Assembly (NCBI GenBank): GCA_900319795.1
Contig: ONPU01000009.1
Location: 1-64,000 of the forward strand
Direction: 5' to 3'
Source of the DNA: an uncultured Eubacteriales bacterium
GTDB lineage: Bacteria; Bacillota; Clostridia; Lachnospirales; Lachnospiraceae
Length of the DNA stretch: 64,000 nt
Both the position numbers and the translations under genes were made by a program. Positions within the stretch are counted from its first letter, which is position 1; the number at the start of each line of letters is the position of its first letter. The notes beneath the pieces are model-generated. The model was given only the letters and a program-made list of their open reading frames with translations. It was not told the origin of the DNA and made no database searches. Of the stretch, positions 43,400 through 51,337 are shown one piece after another.

Positions 43400-44854
43400 T
43401 CAGTCTTCGTCTTCGATGTATTCCGCAGCTTCCATGCCCGCGATACGGCCGCTGTTGACCGCAAAGCCCATGGAGTTGCCCGGAAGCAGGAAGATGTAAG
43501 AGTCGTCATAGAGGTTGCAGGCATCTGCGCCGGCTGCGTAGAGGCCCGGAATCGGCATGAAGTCATCATCACAGCATTCGCAGTTCTCGTTGATGCGGAT
43601 GCCGCCGACTGTGCCGTATCCGCCCGGACGGATCGCTGCCGCATAGTACGGTCCCTTTGTCAGCGGACGGAGATACTTCTTTCTCTTGAAGAACTCTTCA
43701 TCGTATCCGTCGCAATAGTCATTGTAATCATCGACTGTCTCCTGAAGCGCTTCCGGATCAATGCCCAGCTTCTCAGCCAGTTCTTCGATCGTATCGGCTT
43801 TGAAGAGGCCCTTGTTGCCGGTCTTCTCAGCGATCTCAACGCCTTCGAAGAAATCGGAAACATCCGGATTCATACGGACAAGGCAGATTTCATCGACGCC
43901 ATTGCGGATATAGTCCTTGACGATGGAAGTATCAACAATGCTGAAGAGCACACGGTCCTTCTGATGTGCGCAGGCATTGCCGAGGAATGTCGTATTCTGC
44001 ATCTGCTCTTCGTCCATGACGCGCTTTCCGAACTTGTTGACGAGGAGGTTCGGCTGTGTCAGAACGTTCGGTACGGCTGTCGGAAGTTCATCGATGCCTT
44101 CAAAGTTCGCCGCCTGCTCGATACGGACCGGAAGCTTGGCCGCGCCCGCTTCCCAGGCCATCTTGATGCCGTCGCCGACATTGCCCGGAATCGCGAAGTT
44201 GAACAGGTCTTTTCCGAATGTGAATCCGGTCTCCTCCTTGATGAACTCCGGATTGGCACCGGCGCCGCCGCAGCAGATGATGGCTGCCTTGCAGGCGATG
44301 GTGATTTCCTTGCCGTCCTTGTCCACTGCCAGAACGCCGCAGACCTTACCTTCATCGTCCTTGAGGATCTTCTTGCCGGCTGTCTCAAGCATGAACTCTA
44401 CGCCGAGTTCCTGAGCTCTCGCAAACAGAGCCTTGTTCATGAAGGAAGCCGCGCGCGGTCCGATACCCTGATCGGTCTTGACGATATGCCATGTGGCTTC
44501 GGACTTTGTGAAGTACTTGAAAGCGCCTTCGAATTCCACGCCCATATCTTCGAGCCATTCAATCGTCTCCGCGGACTGATCGAAATATCTCTTAACCAGT
44601 CTGCCGTCGATATTGTAATGTGTATACTCCATAAACAACTTCAGGCACTTCTCGACCGTGACGTCGATCATCTGGCGCTGCTGATATTTAGTTCCGATCG
44701 CCAGAGGGCCCATGCCCATGTTGGCCGCGCCGCCGACTGCCGCGTTCTTCTCGATCAGTATGACATCCGCGCCATCCTCTGCTGCCTGTACCGCTGCGGA
44801 AAGTCCTGCCGGTCCGCCTGCAATTACTACAATCTGAGTCTCAAAATCTGCCAT
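43400..44854 (-). CDS. FAD-dependent reductase of the fumarate/urocanate reductase flavoprotein family
   Basis: The 484-residue soluble protein has an N-terminal FAD-binding motif (IVVIAGGPAGLSAAVQAAEDG), a GGAANMGMG segment, and a C-terminal FAD contact (PGLYAAGADACNLYDDSY and NSMGFAVNSGRIAG). It has no heme domain, FMN-binding domain or Tat signal, all of which occur in the periplasmic relatives. It should therefore act in the cytoplasm, with electrons supplied by the two downstream iron-sulfur proteins. Members reduce activated C=C bonds of acids such as fumarate or urocanate. Here an aromatic enoate or polyphenol is an inferred candidate. AAGGAG precedes the ATG. Confidence 0.83.
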   Translation of the reverse strand: MADFETQIVVIAGGPAGLSAAVQAAEDGADVILIEKNAAVGGAANMGMGPLAIGTKYQQRQMIDVTVEKCLKLFMEYTHYNIDGRLVKRYFDQSAETIEWLEDMGVEFEGAFKYFTKSEATWHIVKTDQGIGPRAASFMNKALFARAQELGVEFMLETAGKKILKDDEGKVCGVLAVDKDGKEITIACKAAIICCGGAGANPEFIKEETGFTFGKDLFNFAIPGNVGDGIKMAWEAGAAKLPVRIEQAANFEGIDELPTAVPNVLTQPNLLVNKFGKRVMDEEQMQNTTFLGNACAHQKDRVLFSIVDTSIVKDYIRNGVDEICLVRMNPDVSDFFEGVEIAEKTGNKGLFKADTIEELAEKLGIDPEALQETVDDYNDYCDGYDEEFFKRKKYLRPLTKGPYYAAAIRPGGYGTVGGIRINENCECCDDDFMPIPGLYAAGADACNLYDDSYIFLLPGNSMGFAVNSGRIAGMEAAEYIEDED

Positions 44855-45115
44855 ATGCTCTCCTTCTTTCCCCGGTATTCCCGGATACTTGTGTTGACGG
44901 TTCCTTTTTCGTTTAACCGTCCGCCTCCGTTTTTGCTGACATACAAAACCGTCAGCGACCGGTCGCCATATATCACATTATAAAATAGAGCGGCCTTCTA
45001 TGACTTTTCACTGAGTTACCATTATTTTGAATCAATCTCAGCCTGTGGAAAAAAGCCACTCCCAAGAGGTCAAAAATGATATCCGAAATTGACCTTCCCC
45101 GCCTGCTTTTCAGCC
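44855..45115 (-). promoter_or_regulatory. Control region of the FAD reductase operon
   Basis: With the adjoining repeats, this is a gap of over 300 bases without a gene. On the minus strand TATAAT (plus 44978-44983) lies 124 bases before the start, with a weak -35. Just downstream are the perfect palindrome GCGACCGGTCGC (44955-44966), the inverted repeat GCTGAC/GTCAGC (44935-44940, 44951-44956) and a third, GACGGTT/AACCGTC (44896-44902, 44914-44920). Upstream, AAGAGGTCAAAAAT (45064-45077) is followed by TTGACCT, so AGGTCAA/TTGACCT form an inverted pair. Confidence 0.45.
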
Positions 45116-45180
45116 TGCACCAGAGGTGCCTGGCACCTTTGGTGCACTTTGCACCACAGGGGTCTGGCACCTCTGGTGCA
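45116..45180. repeat. REP-like palindromic elements, copies 5 and 6, head to head
   Basis: Two 31-bp elements occupy 45116-45146 and 45150-45180 with a three-base spacer and opposite orientation. The first starts TGCACCAGAGGTGCC, the second TGCACCACAGGGGTC. They abut the stop of the acetyltransferase gene, which makes this the only paired array of the family in the window. Confidence 0.88.
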
Positions 45181-45181
45181 C

Positions 45182-45784
45182 CTATCTCCTCAGGCTGTCT
45201 TCTTCCGTAATGGGACGGATGACTCTGCAGGGATTCCCGGCCGCAAAGCTCATCGGCGGAATGTCCCTTGTGACCACACTGCCCGCGCCGATCACACAGC
45301 CTTCTCCGATCGTGACGCCCGGGCAGATCACCACATTGGCGCCGAACCACGAGTGGCTGCCGATCTTCACCGGCTTTGCCCAGCAGAGTCTCTTCTCCAC
45401 GCCGTCCTCATCGGGAAACTTCTCCCGTTCATCCGGCAGCATGGGATGGCATGGCGTGACGATCGTCACATTCGGCCCGAAATCGCAGTGATCGCCGATT
45501 TCGACCAGAGCGTCATCCTGTACCGTAAAATTGAAATTGATAAATACATGATGGCCGATCTTCGTATGACAGCCGTAGTGGAACGTGATCGGCCCCTGCA
45601 GGAACGTGCCTTCGCCGATTTCGCCGAGCAGTTCGGACAGAATCTCCTGCCTCGCCGCCGTCTCATCTTCATAGAGGCGGTTGTAGTCCTGGCTCAGCTT
45701 ATGCGCTTTTCTCTTCAGTTCCTTCAGTTCCGGATCGCCGGGGCAGAACAGCTTCCCGGCAAAAATCTTCTCCTCTTCCCGCAT
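45182..45784 (-). CDS. Maltose/galactoside O-acetyltransferase-like protein
   Basis: The 200-residue protein has an N-terminal helical cap followed by left-handed hexapeptide repeats with the family signatures HVFINFNFTVQDDA, VTIVTPCHP and WFGANVVICPGVTIG, and a C-terminal AAGNPCRVIRPI. The likely catalytic histidine lies in the TPCHP segment. It should form a trimer and transfer acetyl from acetyl-CoA to a sugar, perhaps to detoxify surplus sugar or glycoside. An AAAGG-type site precedes the ATG. REP copies 5 and 6 touch its stop codon, and a long gene-free region lies upstream. The acceptor is unknown. Confidence 0.88.
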   Translation of the reverse strand: MREEEKIFAGKLFCPGDPELKELKRKAHKLSQDYNRLYEDETAARQEILSELLGEIGEGTFLQGPITFHYGCHTKIGHHVFINFNFTVQDDALVEIGDHCDFGPNVTIVTPCHPMLPDEREKFPDEDGVEKRLCWAKPVKIGSHSWFGANVVICPGVTIGEGCVIGAGSVVTRDIPPMSFAAGNPCRVIRPITEEDSLRR

Positions 45785-45833
45785 GGCATTATCCTTTCTT
45801 CACCTGTTTTTGAATTTTAGCTAAGCTGTCACC

Positions 45834-46033
45834 GGGGATGCAGATCTGTCTGAGGACGGCTGCGGCTTCGCAGTTTTCTAAGGTGCTCAGAACCTGCTAA
45901 GGGCAGATTGCTTCGAAATCAGGGTTGTATGTGAAATTATAATGGAGCTGATTTCGAAGCAATCAACGCAGAACCTGACCACCTAACAAAACTGTCGAAA
46001 CCTGTAGATGTCCTCAGACAGATCCGCATCCCC
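45834..46033. repeat. Large imperfect inverted repeat 1
   Basis: Arms of about 87-89 bases face each other around a 25-base loop. The tip is a perfect 17-bp stem (GATTGCTTCGAAATCAG at 45906-45922 with its complement at 45948-45964), and the base starts GGGGATGC-GATCTGTCTGAGGAC on both arms, with internal mismatches between. It resembles a small palindromic mobile repeat or a long RNA hairpin. The left arm shares an ACGGCTGCG...CGCAG...TTTCTAAGG core with repeat 2. Confidence 0.75.
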
Positions 46034-46158
46034 AGCTCGTGAACACAAGTATTCATGTCCGATATGCGGACAATTATCCTGTTAGGGCAGCATGATGATC
46101 ATTATAATAAGGGCATAATTTTACCTGTTATTTATGCCTTCCTTCGTGAAGCCGGCAG

Positions 46159-46303
46159 CACAGAGCTTTTGGGAATATCTACAGCCGACACAGTTTTCTT
46201 AGGCTCACGGCTTTGACGTTGTCCGGCTTTCGAGAAACGACCCCTTGCCTATTTATGAGCCTTAGAAACCCTGCGAGGCGCAGCCGTTCCCAAAAGCTCT
46301 GTG
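46159..46303. repeat. Large imperfect inverted repeat 2
   Basis: The outer stem is a perfect 17 bp (CACAGAGCTTTTGGGAA at 46159-46175 and its complement at 46287-46303). Inside, TTCTTAGGCTCA pairs with TGAGCCTTAGAA. The right arm, read on the minus strand, carries ACGGCTGCGCCTCGCAG and TTTCTAAGG, which match the left arm of repeat 1, so both appear to belong to one family. Confidence 0.7.
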
Positions 46304-46426
46304 GTGACGGCGTCCGTGCAGCTAAAAAAAGTTTTTAGTGACGACGATCGCGCAGCTGAAAACGAAAATCACCCGAACATCGGTCCGTGCTTCGCCACCA
46401 GCGCCATCAGCAGTCATTTTTAGAAA

Positions 46427-46458
46427 GAACGCGGCATGGCATAGAGCCTGCCGCGTTC
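46427..46458 (-). terminator. Hairpin after third iron-sulfur flavoprotein
   Basis: GAACGCGGCA pairs with TGCCGCGTTC, with an inner GGC/GCC extension. On the minus strand it is followed by TTTCTAAAAA, an imperfect T-tract. It lies 110 bases past the flavoprotein stop at 46568. A longer T-tract exists on the plus strand, where no gene ends. Confidence 0.55.
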
Positions 46459-46567
46459 CGTGTATTCTTTTTTTGTTTCTTATTTCATGAACTTTTCCGC
46501 ATAGTGGCAGGCTGCGGAATGGCCGGGTAAGGTTCCTTGTTTAAAATGTATCAGCTCACATTCAGGC

Positions 46568-47554
46568 TTACGGATTTCCGATCGCCTTGTCAAATTCACG
46601 GATCCGCTCTTTCATCAGCGTATCCAGCTTTTCTTTGTTCGCCATGATCTTCGGTCCGCAGATCGCGCCGAATCCCTGAATCTCCACAGTATGCTCACGA
46701 AGTCCCGCAAATGTGCCGCGTGCGCGTGCCACCTGGGCTTCCGGGAAGTCCACTTCAATGGCGCCGTCAACGATGGAAAGCTGTCCTTCGATACCGCAGA
46801 CCGGGCACTCGACCTTTGTGGTTCCGGGCAGGATCGTGATCAGTCTCTGATGGCAGAACGGGCAGACGCCTTTCGGCTTGTTGGACGGCTCAAAGAACTC
46901 GACGGAATCATCGTTGAGGCCCTTGACCGTACGGCGGCCCAGTTCATGCATATTCTCGATGAGCTGATCGTCAAGATACGGATTGCCGATTGTACCCATG
47001 CTGTTCGCGTTGTAGTTGCCCATAACCTTCATCATTGCGGACATTGCGAATGTCTGAAGGAGCGGCGTGCCGAACGATGTCCAGTTATCTGTGGAAGCGC
47101 CGCCGACAGAGATGAATCCTACGGTTCTCTTTCTGAGTCTTTCCATCGGGAAGTCGTCCGGATCTCCCGGCATCTCTCCGCTGCGTCTCTTATCCAGTAC
47201 CCAGTTGATCGCGGATACGTCATGTCTGCAGGAGAAGCGGTCCACGAAATCCTTGAACTGTCCCGTCGGTGTCAGCGTGTAGACCGGAGCGGAAACAATG
47301 ATCGCGTCAGCCCAGCGGACTTCATCTTCCAGAGCCTGGAAATCGTCCTTGAAGATGCACACATTGTCCTTGCCCTTTTCAAGAGCGGTGGAACATGCCC
47401 CGCATCCGCGGCAGCGGCCGATATTCATATTGATGGTATTGACAAACCGAATCTCGGCATTCGGATCCGCTTCGCGGCATCCGAAAAGTGCTTCTTTACA
47501 TACGATGTCACAATTTGAATTCTTTCTCCCGAAGGAAATTCCTAAAATGTTCAT
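46568..47554 (-). CDS. Iron-sulfur flavoprotein with zinc ribbon, third copy
   Basis: The 328-residue protein matches the genes at 22384 and 27759. It has a flavodoxin-like FMN fold (ILGISFGRKNSNCDIV, later VSAPVYTLTPTGQFKDFVDRF), cluster Cys48, Cys51, Cys54 plus a later VCIFKDD Cys, and a C-terminal CPFC...CPVC pair. Its sequence is closer to the first copy (shared FGRK start and KDDF after the fourth Cys). The start is the ATG at 47554 with GGGAG eight bases upstream. It is a single-gene unit with an AGAGGTCAAAAA motif 130 bases upstream. It probably serves the same redox chemistry as the other two. Confidence 0.82.
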   Translation of the reverse strand: MNILGISFGRKNSNCDIVCKEALFGCREADPNAEIRFVNTINMNIGRCRGCGACSTALEKGKDNVCIFKDDFQALEDEVRWADAIIVSAPVYTLTPTGQFKDFVDRFSCRHDVSAINWVLDKRRSGEMPGDPDDFPMERLRKRTVGFISVGGASTDNWTSFGTPLLQTFAMSAMMKVMGNYNANSMGTIGNPYLDDQLIENMHELGRRTVKGLNDDSVEFFEPSNKPKGVCPFCHQRLITILPGTTKVECPVCGIEGQLSIVDGAIEVDFPEAQVARARGTFAGLREHTVEIQGFGAICGPKIMANKEKLDTLMKERIREFDKAIGNP

Positions 47555-47677
47555 AGTCCTCACTCCCGTTCTTCAAGCGGTATTGGCCTGTTTCATATGT
47601 CCATTCTAACGAAATCGCCCCCCCGTCGCTTTTCAATAGGCTACAAATAATAGTCCTCGGTTTCACTTTTCAGAAAA

Positions 47678-47720
47678 AAGAGGTCAAAAACTGGTAAAAA
47701 TGACCTCTCGTTTTTGACCT
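47678..47720 (-). promoter_or_regulatory. AGAGGTCA inverted repeat: operator of the flavoprotein gene or terminator of the esterase
   Basis: AGAGGTCA (47679-47686) faces TGACCTCT (47701-47708), and AGGTCAAAAAC (47681-47691) faces GTTTTTGACCT (47710-47720). On the minus strand the second pairing is followed by CTTTTTTC, so it could end the esterase transcript. Equally, the motif recurs upstream of other genes here. Confidence 0.5.
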
Positions 47721-47748
47721 TCTGAAATCTCAGTCTGTTTTATTTAAT

Positions 47749-49070
47749 TCATTTGAAGATTTTTACAAAAGTCTCCTTTTTCGTACACGGCCTCCACGAA
47801 CCGCCTTCGGGTCCGTTCGGATCACCGCATTTCATAAAGTCCGTCCAGGCCCGGACCATCTCTTCACTGAGCGCGTAGTCTTCTTCTTTCATCGGTCTCC
47901 AGCATCTTCCCAGCGTTCCGAATGTATACCAAAGTTCCGCAGAGTGAAATGCCGTCTCCTGCCCTGTTTCAGTCGGCAGATCATGTTTGAACTCATAGCA
48001 GTAGGCCGGGGGATTATTGAGTTCATCCTGACGGATACACCACTCACGGTCGCTTCTGGCCAGCATTCCGGGGTCTCCCTTTGCCCTGTCCTCATCCGTT
48101 GTTCCCAGATCGCTCTCCACCGTACATTCTTTCTCAGAAGATAACCGTCCGCATTCGGAACGATCCGAAGGAAGTCTCCTCCGTCCGTATCCTTGCCGGT
48201 CATAATTAACCGCATGATTTCCATATCGAACTGATCTTTAGCCTGCATCAGTTCCTCAGCCGGCATGGCTCTCAATTCGGCCAGATCGGAAGCACCGGTA
48301 ATCTTTACGATCCTTTGACCATATTCCGCCTCTTTCTCCAAAGTCGGTGTAGCCAGGAATGGCTCCGTGGCCTGCACCCCGCTTTGCAGAATCGCTTTAC
48401 TGATCATATTTCCGGTCAGTTCTGACGAAATCAGCACCTGCGTGCTCATGCAGCCCGCAGATTGCCCGAATACCGTTATATTTTCCGGATCACCGCCGAA
48501 AACAGCTATATTGTTATATACCCATTCCAAAGCCGCGATCTGGTCAAAGATCCCGTAATTTCCGGAAATGCCTCTTTCGCTTTCCGCGCTCAGCCAGGGA
48601 TGGGCAAGGAAGCCGAATACACCGCAGCGATAGTTGATCGTCACGAGGACAACGCCCTTCTTCGCGTAGGCCTCTCCGTCAAATTCCATTTCCGAGCTGT
48701 ATCCGCCGCCGAAGCCTCCTCCGTGGATATAGAAGGCAACAGGCAGTTTCTCCTCAGGACTTTCGGCAGGAGTCCATACATTAAGATAGAGACAGTCTTC
48801 GCTCATCGGCGGGATAAATTCCGGATTATTATAGAATTCCTTTTTGAAGTTCACGCCCCACTCGTCACTGTCTGCCGGCATCCGCTGCATTGCCATATTT
48901 CCGAACGTATCCGCTTTCCGGACGCCTTCCCACGACTCCGGTTTTACCGGCATCTTCCACCTCAGATCACCCACGGGCGGTTTCGCATAAGGGATGCCTT
49001 TGAAAATGGAATATCCGTTTCCGGCAACACCTTCCAAGGCTCCGTATTGTGTATTTGTTTTTAAGATCAT
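47749..49070 (-). pseudogene. Type-B carboxylesterase, frameshifted
   Basis: The N-terminal part (residues 1 to about 330 from the ATG at 49070, after GAGGA) has family motifs SEDCLYLNVWTP, YIHGGGFGGG and the nucleophile elbow FGQSAG with Ser204. After DGYLLRK, at about 48115-48145, the frame changes. The remainder, including the HSAELWYTFGTLGRCWRPM block and the C-terminus, continues in another frame to 47749. By comparison with the family's usual spacing, roughly ten residues also seem to be missing there, so a small frame-shifting deletion is likely, and it would remove the acidic triad region. An assembly error is the alternative. It ends the GH3 operon, 20 bases after GH3. Confidence 0.75.
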
Positions 49071-49090
49071 GGCCTGTTCCTCTTTTTTTG

Positions 49091-51295
49091 TCAAAATTTG
49101 AGCGAGATCTCTTCTGACAGGCATTCTCTTGAACTGCCGCCGGCGTAGATCCGGAACAGACCGTCTTCCAGGAGATAGTTCCCTTCATTGTCACAGAATC
49201 CGAGTTCATTTTTCGGAAGCGCGAAATACACGCTCTTCTTCTCACCCGCAGCCAGAGCCACCTTCTCAAAGCGCTTCAGTTCCTTCACCGGACGCACAAG
49301 CGAAGCCGCCACATCCTGTGTATAGAGCTGCACCGTCTCGCGGCCGTCCCTGTCTCCGGTATTGGCGACATCCACGCAGATGTTCAGCACATCCCCGTCT
49401 TCCTCCACCTTGAGATTCGAGAACTCATAAGTGGTATAGCTGAGGCCATAGCCGAACGGATAGAGGCTGTCAAGCGGAGCATCGAGATAACGCGATGTGA
49501 ATTTGCTCTTGGATCCCGGACGTCCGGTATTCATATGGTTGTAGTAGACCGGGCACATTCCCGTCAGAGCCGGGAACGAAGAGGCAAGTCTTCCTTCCGG
49601 ATTCACCGCGCCGGACAGCACGCGGGCAAGCGCGTTTCCGGCCTGAATGCCCGGATGCCAGGCTTCGACGATCGCGGGAACGAATTCTTCTTCCCACGAC
49701 AGAGCCAGCGGACGTCCGTTCATAAGGACCAAGACCACCGGTTTTCCGGTCTCCATCAGGATCTCAAGCAGTTCTCTCTGTCTTCCCGGAATCGTAATGT
49801 CGGCTCTCGACGAGGCCTCGCCGGACATGGCGGCCGTCTCACCAAGCACCGCTACGATCACATCACCGTAGTCACCCGCCCGGATCGCTTCATTTCTGTC
49901 GATATCCCCCTCGGGGCCTCCGCACGGGAAATATTTCACATGTTCAAACTCCGCCTTCATGCCGTCCAGAATGCTGACGCAGTCCTTTTCCTGCCAGCTC
50001 ATGGCCCAGGCGCCGATGATCTCTTCCCTGCTCTCTGCCAGCGTACCCACAAGGGCAATCTTCCGGTCCTTCGCGATCGGAAGGATGCGGTCCTTATTCT
50101 TCAAAAGGACAATCGACTTTTCAGCCGCTTCCCTGGCGAGATCCGTATGCTCTTTCGGAAGCGTCTCATAGCGCTTCATCGTCTCTTCGCTGACATACGG
50201 ATTGTCGAACAGACCCAGCCACATCTTGACCGTCAGGATCCTGCGTACGGCTTCGTCAATCACGGCCATCGGCACTTTTCCGGATTCCACGGATTCTTTC
50301 AGTGTCTTCGCGTAAATCTCCGTACCCATATCCATGTCCATACCCGCGATGGCGGCTTTGATTCCCGCATCGACTTCATCTTCGGCGATTCCGTGGACGA
50401 CGCATTCCCTGATCGCATTGGCATCGCTGACCACGAAACCCGGGAACCCGAGCGATTCCTTCAGGATCTTCCGAAGGAGGAATTCGTTGACCGTGCACGG
50501 CACCCCGTTCAGATCATTGAAAGCGGCCATGACGGTCATGGCACCTTCATCCACCGCTGCCGCAAAGGGCTTCAAATAATTGTTATAAAAAAGATGCATC
50601 GCCATGCTGACAGTATTGTAGTCCCGTCCGGACTCAACCGCACCATAGCCGACATAGTGTTTCAGGCAGGCCGCCACATAGTTGTCGGTCGAACTGTGGT
50701 CATTCTGCAGTCCGCGGATCTTCGCGCGGGCAAACTCCGATCCGAGATACGGATCTTCGCCCGGTCCTTCCGATACACGGCCCCATCTGGCATCTCTGGC
50801 CACATCCAGCATCGGCGCAAAATGCCACGCAACGCCGGCCGCTCTCGACTCCTTCGCGGCCATCCTTGCCGTCCGTTCAAACAGGTCTGTGTCAAATGCG
50901 CCGGCCTCCGCTATCGCGATCGGATAGACCGAACGAAAACCGTGAATGACATCCAGACCGAAGATCAGCGGAATTCCGAGTCTCGACTCTTCAACGGCGA
51001 TCTTCTGAAGCTCGTTGACCTTCACCGGATCCTGCACCATCAATGAGCCGACGCCGCCCTTCCGGATTTCGTCTTCATGGAAATCCTGTGTCGCCGAGGC
51101 CATGATCTTGCCGAATTCTTCCTTCGTAATCCGCCCGTCGGTCATCATTTCGATCAGTTCCTCGAACGGCACGTCAAATCCGCCTACGATCGAGGGGGAC
51201 TCCTGGTTCATCTGGCCGATTTTCTCATCCAGGGTCATTTCCTGAAGCAGCGCTTCCACTTTGGCTGCCTGTTGTTCCGTCAGAATATTTTTCAT
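49091..51295 (-). CDS. Glycoside hydrolase family 3 beta-glucosidase
   Basis: The 734-residue enzyme has the GH3 barrel, alpha/beta sandwich and C-terminal fibronectin-like domain order. The nucleophile is Asp291 in GFVVSDANAI. The CLKHYVGYGAVESGRDYN segment gives the conserved Lys-His pair. DVARDARWGRVSEGPGEDP and YPFGYGLSYTTYEF are standard signatures. It lacks a signal peptide, so it works in the cytoplasm on imported beta-glucosides or xylosides. It lies 42 bases after the fused deglycosidase gene and 20 bases before the esterase, within the same minus-strand operon, so it may remove O-linked sugars from the same imported molecules. Confidence 0.93.
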   Translation of the reverse strand: MKNILTEQQAAKVEALLQEMTLDEKIGQMNQESPSIVGGFDVPFEELIEMMTDGRITKEEFGKIMASATQDFHEDEIRKGGVGSLMVQDPVKVNELQKIAVEESRLGIPLIFGLDVIHGFRSVYPIAIAEAGAFDTDLFERTARMAAKESRAAGVAWHFAPMLDVARDARWGRVSEGPGEDPYLGSEFARAKIRGLQNDHSSTDNYVAACLKHYVGYGAVESGRDYNTVSMAMHLFYNNYLKPFAAAVDEGAMTVMAAFNDLNGVPCTVNEFLLRKILKESLGFPGFVVSDANAIRECVVHGIAEDEVDAGIKAAIAGMDMDMGTEIYAKTLKESVESGKVPMAVIDEAVRRILTVKMWLGLFDNPYVSEETMKRYETLPKEHTDLAREAAEKSIVLLKNKDRILPIAKDRKIALVGTLAESREEIIGAWAMSWQEKDCVSILDGMKAEFEHVKYFPCGGPEGDIDRNEAIRAGDYGDVIVAVLGETAAMSGEASSRADITIPGRQRELLEILMETGKPVVLVLMNGRPLALSWEEEFVPAIVEAWHPGIQAGNALARVLSGAVNPEGRLASSFPALTGMCPVYYNHMNTGRPGSKSKFTSRYLDAPLDSLYPFGYGLSYTTYEFSNLKVEEDGDVLNICVDVANTGDRDGRETVQLYTQDVAASLVRPVKELKRFEKVALAAGEKKSVYFALPKNELGFCDNEGNYLLEDGLFRIYAGGSSRECLSEEISLKF

Positions 51296-51337
51296 CTTGT
51301 CTCCTTTTTTAAATCCAGTATCCTGTCATCCTGCTGC

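Larger units (their letters stand above)
45785..46567. other. Gene-free, highly structured region
   Basis: No supported gene occupies these 783 bases. They contain two large imperfect hairpins (45834-46033 and 46159-46303), the inverted repeat GGCATAA/TTATGCC (46112-46138), a short hairpin GTCCG/CGGAC (46057-46071), and an imperfect 20-base direct repeat starting GTGACG (46304-46323 and 46338-46357). A terminator-like stem lies at 46427-46458. The pattern suggests non-autonomous repeats or structured RNAs, not decayed genes. Confidence 0.7.

Noticed and set aside
45116-45180. Paired repeats considered as a CRISPR array
   Set aside because: There are only two units, in opposite orientation, with a three-base spacer. 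The same 31-bp element is scattered singly elsewhere, and there are no cas genes.
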